A DNA stretch of 31,235 nucleotides, taken from positions 1 through 31,235 of the forward strand of contig DDIL01000135.1 of NCBI GenBank assembly GCA_002338515.1, given 5' to 3'. Made by a program: the position numbers and the translations under genes. This document shows, piece by piece, positions 25,849-31,235 of the stretch (positions are counted from its first letter, which is position 1; every line of letters begins with the position of its first letter). The notes beneath the pieces are model-generated. The model saw only the letters and a program-made list of their open reading frames with translations. It made no database searches and had not been told where the DNA came from. This stretch comes from Glaciecola sp. UBA1851. GTDB lineage: Bacteria > Pseudomonadota > Gammaproteobacteria > Enterobacterales > Alteromonadaceae.

Positions 25849-27315
25849 CTATTCTTCAACTATACGAATAGTTCCAGCAGTAATATCTTGAAGAATACCT
25901 TGCCAATTTGACGTATCCCAATTAGCAAACTGTCCTAAACTAATTGCTTTTCTCAGGTTATCAATAGTGGATTTAATATCTCTATTTTCACCTGTTTTAG
26001 TACTAAGCGCTAATAAATAAAAATATTCAGGATTTTTTGATTGAGAAGCGGCTAGACTTTCAAGATACTTTTTTGCCTTAGATAAATTAACTAGCCCTTT
26101 ATCTTGAGCATTAATTAAAATATCAGTTGCTCTTATCTTTGCGGCCGCATCACCTTTTGAAGATGCAGATTCATACCAATAAAGAGCTTTTCGCTCATCA
26201 AATTCTACCCAAGGGCTATCTTGCAAAATTTTTGCGAGCCGATACTCTGCTCTTGCTAACCCATAACGACTAGCTTGCGAAATCCATTTGATCGCTTCTT
26301 CAATATTGGTTTGTTCTCTATATAGCTTGAGTCCATATTCATACATAGCAGGTGAATGGCCTAGTTCAGATAGTGACAATAGAATTCGTTCTGCTTCATT
26401 TTCCTCTTGAGTTATCCAAGGAAAGTTGAGCATTAACATGGCAAGGTTAAACCTATCATTGAGTGTGTCACCACTTTTGTATTTCCTCAGTTGCTTAAGG
26501 ATTTTACTGTACATCTGCTCATTTTCTTCAACCATTGTAAATCGACTATAAGCCGCTGCACCTAAATAAGTTCTACTAACAAAATTAACCGGTTTACTAT
26601 CAAACTCAGGGCCTTTTATTGGAAACAATACATATTCATCTAAAAGGGACTTGTGCAAGCCAAATTTCTGAACATCTCTTGGATATCTTACACTTCCGTC
26701 TTTATGCACTTCATGATCAATAATTAAAAAAGGAGTTTTGGGTGGGGTCATCATTAACTCTAGAGAGCTATCTTCATCCTCGTCAGAAAAACTATCACTG
26801 TTAAAATCAGAATATAAATCATCCATATCAATATCTTCTGGGTGATAGACTGTTTCTAGCTTTTCATCCCCTTCAAAGGTAACGAATGAATTAAGGTTCT
26901 GTTCAACAACTACTGGAAATAGACGTTTATTTATCACGTCGATACCGTGTTCCTTTCTATGATCCTCTAAAATTTTAAGTACATTGTTTTGGGTTTCAAC
27001 AGGCAGTGGAGACAATATATTCTGTATAACCTCTTTAGAATTATGAAAATCTTGTTCAGCAGCCAAATAAAAGTACAGCATGGCATTTAAAGAATCTTTT
27101 TCAGCCCCCAGTCCTTTATGGTACATATTAGCTAGTTGATAATAGGCATGAGGGTTGCCATGCTTAGCAATAGTTAAATACGCATTTTTTGCTTCCTCAA
27201 AATTTCCTTCTTTATACAGCCTATCAGCCAAAAAAACGCTACTTGATAAAGCTGTAAAGCTAAGTAATGATAGAATAAATACCAAGATATAGGCATGAAC
27301 ATTTTGGATAAACAT
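25849..27315 (-). CDS. Sel1/TPR-repeat envelope protein with TonB-C-like middle segment
   Basis: A 488-residue protein with an N-terminal hydrophobic segment (about 8-26) that could be a signal peptide or anchor. Sel1-type repeats occur at about 30-90 (YYQLANMYHKGLG) and again at about 285-450 (AEYRLAKIL, then ALYWYESASSKGDAAA). Between them lies a very acidic stretch (160-184) and then a segment at about 195-250 (IIDHEVHKDGSVRYP, KSLLDEYVLFPI, KPVNFVSR) whose spacing resembles a TonB C-terminal domain. TAAGG lies seven bases before the ATG. Sel1 proteins act as scaffolds. A role in energising or assembling an outer-membrane sugar uptake system is possible but not shown. It is a single-gene unit ended by the terminator at 25567-25614. 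Confidence 0.7.
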   Translation of the reverse strand: MFIQNVHAYILVFILSLLSFTALSSSVFLADRLYKEGNFEEAKNAYLTIAKHGNPHAYYQLANMYHKGLGAEKDSLNAMLYFYLAAEQDFHNSKEVIQNILSPLPVETQNNVLKILEDHRKEHGIDVINKRLFPVVVEQNLNSFVTFEGDEKLETVYHPEDIDMDDLYSDFNSDSFSDEDEDSSLELMMTPPKTPFLIIDHEVHKDGSVRYPRDVQKFGLHKSLLDEYVLFPIKGPEFDSKPVNFVSRTYLGAAAYSRFTMVEENEQMYSKILKQLRKYKSGDTLNDRFNLAMLMLNFPWITQEENEAERILLSLSELGHSPAMYEYGLKLYREQTNIEEAIKWISQASRYGLARAEYRLAKILQDSPWVEFDERKALYWYESASSKGDAAAKIRATDILINAQDKGLVNLSKAKKYLESLAASQSKNPEYFYLLALSTKTGENRDIKSTIDNLRKAISLGQFANWDTSNWQGILQDITAGTIRIVEE

Positions 27316-27422
27316 GGAAAAACCTTACTTTAAAAGTGTGCAACTAATGTCAATATTAATCAAAACTAACCCGCTAGTCTGTCAAGGTTGTGTAAATTAA
27401 CAATATAATAGAAAACGACGTA

Positions 27423-28892
27423 TCATTTTTTTACCATTGCATTTTCAGTCTTGTTGTTAAAGTAGGTATTTCCGCGATAATATGACTTTGGAGACCACTC
27501 AGCATTTTCTTTAGGCAAGTGTGTTATCAATTTTATTTTTACTTGATTGTATTCAGGGCTTTTAGCTAAATTTTCCCATTCATTCGGATCTTTGCTATGA
27601 TCATATAATTCCTCGGCGCCATTCTCATATCTAATGTATCTATATCGTTCGGTTTTTACAGAATGGTTGTTGGGACCATAGGTCGTAACTGCTGCATGTT
27701 GCCATTCAATATCATCCGCTTTTAATATCGGCACTAAATTACGCCCTTGATTTGATTTATTTTCTGGTAAACCACACATTTTAACTAGCGTGGGGTATAA
27801 ATCGAGTAAACTAACGGGCTTTGACGTTTGCTGATTAGTTTTAAAGGATGAATCATTACGAGGCGGTTTTATAATAAGTGGAGTCCGGGTAGCGCGTTCC
27901 CAAAGTGTCATTTTTGCAAACTTTTCTTTCTCGCCAATATGATAGCCATGGTCTCCCCACAGCACTACTGCAGTGTTATTTGCATGAACACTTTTATCTA
28001 GCGCATCAAGGACGATACCAATACACGAATCGACAAAAGACACGCTGGCTAAATAACTTTGTACTATATTTTTGTATTCGTTATTTTTAATCGCCCACTC
28101 GGTAGTCGGCATCATAGGATGACTGGTTATTTGTTTTGCAATATCAGGAACATCATTTAAATCATTTGGTAAATAAGGAGGTAATGTAACTGAGTCTATA
28201 GGATGCATGTCAAACCATTTTTGTGGCACATACCAAGGTGCATGAGGCCGCAAAAACCCGCAAGCAATAAAGAATGGTTTATCATGGTGTTCGTTCAGTT
28301 TTTTTGCTGTCCATTTAGCTGCGTCATAGTCAGGCATTTGTTTATCTTGTGCCGGAAACGCTCCCCAATCTGTATTTGTTCTAGGATCATCCCATTTAAA
28401 ATTTTTCTTAGCATGTGGACCAAACCCTTTGACGCGACCACCGTTATCATCAAAGCTGTTTTTCGCTATATTTTGATGAAAAACTTTTCCTATCGCAGCG
28501 GTGTAATAGCCGTGTTCCCGAAAGTATTCACTTAAAAATATTGATTGAGCAGCTTTATCATTTGCCCGTTTAATATCCTCATCTTTGATATGACCATATA
28601 TACCGGTTGAAGATGGCATTAAACCCGTCATTACACTTGCTCTTGATGGTCCACATATAGGGGCAGGAGCATGCGCATTAGTAAAAAGTGTACCCGCTTT
28701 CGCTAACCTATCAATATTAGGAGTTTTGGCGTTCGGATGGCCTTTCATCGCACCTATCCAATCATTTAAATCATCAACTATTAACATCAAAACGTTAGGA
28801 TGTGTCTTTTTAATCTCTTCAAGCCAAGTGAACTGACAAGCCGAAGTTGCCAATGCGCCAGCCGCACCAAGCAGAAAATGACGTCTTTTCAT
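27423..28892 (-). CDS. S1-family sulfatase (iduronate-2-sulfatase-like, S1_7 type) with Tat-lipoprotein signal
   Basis: Formylglycine-dependent sulfatase of 489 residues, expected to desulfate ulvan oligosaccharides. The N-terminus MKRRHFLLGAAG is a twin-arginine-like signal and ATSAC (C19) a lipobox, suggesting folded export and membrane anchoring. The active-site motif CGPSR (C80-R84) is canonical. D40 and D41, D314 and H315 fit the metal site; GKVFH (K136, H139) and EKEKFAK are typical of the iduronate-2-sulfatase-like branch. Length is normal for the family. It is divergent from GH105 with 94 bases between starts. The sulfate position cleaved cannot be deduced from sequence. Confidence 0.9.
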   Translation of the reverse strand: MKRRHFLLGAAGALATSACQFTWLEEIKKTHPNVLMLIVDDLNDWIGAMKGHPNAKTPNIDRLAKAGTLFTNAHAPAPICGPSRASVMTGLMPSSTGIYGHIKDEDIKRANDKAAQSIFLSEYFREHGYYTAAIGKVFHQNIAKNSFDDNGGRVKGFGPHAKKNFKWDDPRTNTDWGAFPAQDKQMPDYDAAKWTAKKLNEHHDKPFFIACGFLRPHAPWYVPQKWFDMHPIDSVTLPPYLPNDLNDVPDIAKQITSHPMMPTTEWAIKNNEYKNIVQSYLASVSFVDSCIGIVLDALDKSVHANNTAVVLWGDHGYHIGEKEKFAKMTLWERATRTPLIIKPPRNDSSFKTNQQTSKPVSLLDLYPTLVKMCGLPENKSNQGRNLVPILKADDIEWQHAAVTTYGPNNHSVKTERYRYIRYENGAEELYDHSKDPNEWENLAKSPEYNQVKIKLITHLPKENAEWSPKSYYRGNTYFNNKTENAMVKK

Positions 28893-28904
28893 AATTCATC
28901 CATA

Positions 28905-28932
28905 TTGTTATTTGTTAAATTTCATTTATAAT
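28905..28932 (+). promoter_or_regulatory. Candidate sigma-70 promoter for GH105-DUF4861
   Basis: TTGTTA (28905-28910) and a perfect TATAAT (28927-28932) are 16 bases apart, 55 bases before the GH105 ATG. The -35 box matches four of six consensus bases. Its position in the only non-coding stretch upstream of the plus-strand pair supports it. Confidence 0.45.
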
Positions 28933-28945
28933 CATGTTAATTCAT

Positions 28946-28963
28946 TTTCAATCATTATTGAAA
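28946..28963. promoter_or_regulatory. Inverted repeat just downstream of the GH105 promoter
   Basis: TTTCAAT (28946-28952) and ATTGAAA (28957-28963) form perfect 7-bp arms around CATT. The element sits 13 bases after the candidate -10 box, where a repressor operator would block transcription, and 53 bases upstream of the divergent sulfatase start. A related ATTGAAATTGAA occurs before GH78 (4975-4986). Chance is possible in this AT-rich spacer. Confidence 0.35.
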
Positions 28964-28986
28964 CTATTTTACCTACAAGAGTATAT

Positions 28987-30174
28987 ATGCTTAATAACAA
29001 TGCACCGAATGGCATGATAAATATCGCCAAAAGTCTTTTTTTAATGACGATTTTAAGCTTGCCGGTCATTAGCCAAGCAGACTTACCAAATAGTGTAAAA
29101 GTGTTAGAACAAATGGAACAAGTTGCCAATTGGCAAGTACCTCGCATAGATGATTTATCCTATTTAGACTATAAACGTGGCGAATCACTCGAACAAGGAA
29201 GGTGGGTTCAAGGCGCTTTTTATATAGGTTTAACAGAGTTAGCTGAACGTTCAAACAACCCTTTTTATAAGAATTGGATTAACTTTAAAGTCAACCAATT
29301 GAATTGGCAGTTGGGTAAAATACATTATTTTGGTGATGACCAACTAATTGCTCAAACCTATCTTTGGTACTATTTTAAGCAACAAAAAAATGAACAGTTT
29401 TTACAGCCCACAATTGATGCGTTTGATAAAATCATACAAGCAAACTCTGACGTTTCACTCGAATTTACAAAAGAAAAAAATAAAGAAGGACTTAATCCGT
29501 GTCAAAAACGATGGTGTTGGGCTGATGCACTTTTCATGGCTCCTGCAACTTGGTTTGGCATGAGTCAAGCAACAGGCGATCAAAAGTACTCAGATTATGC
29601 TCATAAAGAAGTACAAGCGACCGTCAACTACCTGTTCGATCCTCAATATCAACTTTTATACAGAGATAGCCGTTTTATCAATCAAAAGGACGAATTTGGG
29701 AATCAAGTGTTTTGGTCTCGTGGCAGTGGTTGGGTGTTTGCCGGTTTAGCAAGAATAATGGAATATATTCCTAAATCAGATCCCAAGCGTATCTACTACG
29801 AAACCTTATTTTTAAAAATGGCTGCCAAACTTAAATCACTACAAAAACAAGATGGAACATGGGCCATGTCACTTTTGGCAAAAGAAAGCATGCCTCAACC
29901 AGAAACAAGTGGTACCGCTTTTTTTACCTACGGTTTTGCATGGGGTATTAATCAAGGTTTACTTGATAAAAACGAGTACTTGCCTCATGTTAGCCTAGCA
30001 TGGGAAGCACTTAACAATGCAGTTCACACTAATGGAAAACTCGGTTGGGTACAACAAATTGGCGCCGCGCCAGGTAATGTGAGCTATGAAGATTCACAAA
30101 TTTATGCGGTTGGTGCTTATTTGTTGGCCGGAGCAGAGATTTTCGATTTACAAAATAACAGCACACTTAAATAA
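28987..30174 (+). CDS. GH105 unsaturated uronyl hydrolase
   Basis: Removes the 4,5-unsaturated uronate left at the non-reducing end by ulvan lyase, by hydration of the double bond. The 395-residue protein has an (alpha/alpha)6 barrel. CWADALFMAPATW places the catalytic aspartate at D180; HYFGDDQLIAQTY (113-125) and RGSGWVFAGLAR (245-256) are further family landmarks. The frame is open from a TTG at 28912, but the ATG at 28987 has AAGAG five bases upstream and is chosen. An ATG at 29014 also gives a signal peptide (cleavage near ISQA). Export to the periplasm is likely either way. DUF4861 follows after 31 bases, so both are probably one operon. Confidence 0.9.
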   Translation: MLNNNAPNGMINIAKSLFLMTILSLPVISQADLPNSVKVLEQMEQVANWQVPRIDDLSYLDYKRGESLEQGRWVQGAFYIGLTELAERSNNPFYKNWINFKVNQLNWQLGKIHYFGDDQLIAQTYLWYYFKQQKNEQFLQPTIDAFDKIIQANSDVSLEFTKEKNKEGLNPCQKRWCWADALFMAPATWFGMSQATGDQKYSDYAHKEVQATVNYLFDPQYQLLYRDSRFINQKDEFGNQVFWSRGSGWVFAGLARIMEYIPKSDPKRIYYETLFLKMAAKLKSLQKQDGTWAMSLLAKESMPQPETSGTAFFTYGFAWGINQGLLDKNEYLPHVSLAWEALNNAVHTNGKLGWVQQIGAAPGNVSYEDSQIYAVGAYLLAGAEIFDLQNNSTLK

Positions 30175-30205
30175 TAGAATTTAGGTGTTTAAAAGGAAAA
30201 TAATA

Positions 30206-31135
30206 ATGATTCACTCTAATGTCAGCAAGACAAAATTATTACTGTGTTCAATGTTTAGCGTGCTAGCCATAACCGCTTGCTCAATGCAAACAACTCAGTT
30301 AGAAGAAGATACAACTAAAGCAATCACTGAGCAAAATAAGGTAATGGCTTATGCTCGATTTGTACCAGAAAGAAATGACGATTTTGCTTGGGAAAATGAC
30401 AAAGTTGCATTCAGAGTATATGGACCTGCTGCTCCGCTGAAGGGCCATTCAAATGGCGTAGATGCTTGGTTTAAAAAGGTAGATTACTCAATCATTGACA
30501 AATGGTATGACAATCATTTGAACAAAGGGAAATCTTATCATGTTGACCATGGCGAAGGGTATGATGTTTACCATACAGGAATAAGTAGAGGTGTTGGAGG
30601 TTCTGCAATCTGGATTGATGGTAAACCACACGCTGCTCATAGTTTCAAAAGATATAACATTATTGAAAGTGGTGGTGATAGGGTTGAGTTTGAACTCATT
30701 TACGAATGGTTTACGCCTTTAGGAATTGTCAAAGAAGTAAAAACTATTTCTCTTGAAATGGGCAGTCAACTATATCAAGTAGATTCTATATTTACTTTAG
30801 ATGAAGAATTAGCGTCTTTACCTATTGCAATTGGTATCGCAACGCATGATGGGAAAGCCGCTGTATTTGAAGACAAGGAAACCGGAAAAATAGCAGCGTG
30901 GGAAGTAATAAATGGTAAAGGTGTTGGCACAGGCGCAGTGATCGCTCCTAGTAGAGTAGAATCAATCAAACATATTGAAAGTGATGTAAAAGATGAAAGT
31001 CATATATGGTTAATCACTTCATCTAATGAACAAGGTAAGTTGTCTTATAAAGCGGGTTTTGCATGGGAAGGAGCAGGTGAAATAACTTCCACTCAACAAT
31101 GGCTTGATTATTTAAATAGTCAAAATAAGCAATAG
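30206..31135 (+). CDS. DUF4861 family lipoprotein, possible oligosaccharide dehydratase
   Basis: A 309-residue lipoprotein (lipobox ITAC, C25) matching the DUF4861 proteins that accompany GH105 enzymes in pectin and ulvan clusters: the GEGYDVYHTGISRGVGGSAI stretch and FAWENDKVAFRVYGPA near the start are typical. The ATG at 30206 has AAAGGA eight bases upstream; an in-frame GTG at 30185 lacks one. An ulvan oligosaccharide dehydratase (P29_PDnc) that makes unsaturated ends for GH105 has been described in Formosa agariphila. I suspect, but am not sure, that it belongs to this family. His and Tyr residues around YHVDHGEGYDVYHTG are candidate catalytic residues. Confidence 0.75.
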   Translation: MIHSNVSKTKLLLCSMFSVLAITACSMQTTQLEEDTTKAITEQNKVMAYARFVPERNDDFAWENDKVAFRVYGPAAPLKGHSNGVDAWFKKVDYSIIDKWYDNHLNKGKSYHVDHGEGYDVYHTGISRGVGGSAIWIDGKPHAAHSFKRYNIIESGGDRVEFELIYEWFTPLGIVKEVKTISLEMGSQLYQVDSIFTLDEELASLPIAIGIATHDGKAAVFEDKETGKIAAWEVINGKGVGTGAVIAPSRVESIKHIESDVKDESHIWLITSSNEQGKLSYKAGFAWEGAGEITSTQQWLDYLNSQNKQ

Positions 31136-31182
31136 TTCGACGAGTATTTGTAGGTCTCTAAAATGCGCTCCAACGGCGGTTT

Positions 31183-31234
31183 AAGCAAATTAATAAGTAT
31201 ATGACGCGTTCATAGTGTTATGATTAATTTGCTT
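31183..31234. repeat. Inverted repeat downstream of DUF4861, possible terminator
   Basis: Perfect 12-bp arms AAGCAAATTAAT (31183-31194) and ATTAATTTGCTT (31223-31234) flank 28 bases that contain a smaller stem, TATGA with TCATA. It starts 48 bases after the DUF4861 stop. The window ends one base after the repeat, so a trailing T tract cannot be judged. A low-GC terminator or an operator of the next gene are both possible. Confidence 0.5.
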
Positions 31235-31235
31235 T

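Noticed and set aside
28912..28986. Upstream TTG start for GH105
   Set aside because: It would place the coding region over the TATAAT promoter and inverted repeat, and the ATG at 28987 has its own ribosome site.
1..31235. Mobile elements, tRNA, rRNA, CRISPR arrays
   Set aside because: No transposase, integrase, cloverleaf, rRNA-like segment or regularly spaced repeats were seen.

Overview
The window looks like part of a polysaccharide-utilisation cluster from a marine gammaproteobacterium. Evidence: AT-rich DNA, compact Gram-negative gene arrangement, seven apparent lipoprotein signals, an AraC-type regulator, no SusC/SusD pair, and a Sel1/TonB-like protein. Alteromonadales (Alteromonas, Paraglaciecola, Catenovulum or Thalassotalea types) is my best guess, but no phylogenetic marker is present. 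The enzyme set fits ulvan, the sulfated rhamnose/uronate/xylose polysaccharide of green algae: two PL25-type ulvan lyases with the catalytic His/His/Tyr/Arg spacing, two GH78 alpha-L-rhamnosidases, a GH39-like hydrolase, two S1 sulfatases, a GH105 unsaturated-uronyl hydrolase and a DUF4861 protein. No mobile element, rRNA, tRNA or CRISPR array was seen.

Layout. 1-66 is the tail of an upstream plus-strand gene followed by a hairpin. 194-10334 (minus) reads, in transcription order: Gfo/Idh oxidoreductase, TIM-barrel isomerase/epimerase, MFS sugar permease, GH39-like lipoprotein, GH78 lipoprotein, long PL25-like lyase. 10471-11235 (plus) is a PAS-AraC regulator divergent from that block. 11239-15177 (minus) is an RpiB-like isomerase, a PL25 lipoprotein and a beta-helix protein. 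A 480-bp control region (15178-15657) separates it from a plus-strand block: BNR_4 propeller, second GH78, sulfatase-YHYH fusion. 21897-25475 (minus) is a BNR_4 propeller lipoprotein followed by an eight-heme cytochrome c/TPR protein. Then come a Sel1-repeat protein (minus), ended by a strong terminator, an S1 sulfatase with a Tat-lipoprotein signal (minus), and divergently GH105 plus DUF4861 (plus).

How it could work (inference). PL25 lyases cut the polymer, leaving a 4,5-unsaturated uronate at the non-reducing end. GH105 removes that residue, and DUF4861 may regenerate such ends. Sulfatases remove rhamnose sulfate, GH78 enzymes release rhamnose and the GH39-like enzyme may release xylose or another residue. 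The RpiB-like enzyme may isomerise the uronate product inside the cell. The MFS, Gfo/Idh and TIM-barrel proteins import and convert a released sugar. The two BNR_4 propellers, the multiheme cytochrome, the beta-helix protein and the YHYH domain have no assigned role in the published ulvan pathway that I know of, and are the main places for new biology. A TonB-dependent receptor and rhamnose catabolism genes are not in this window.
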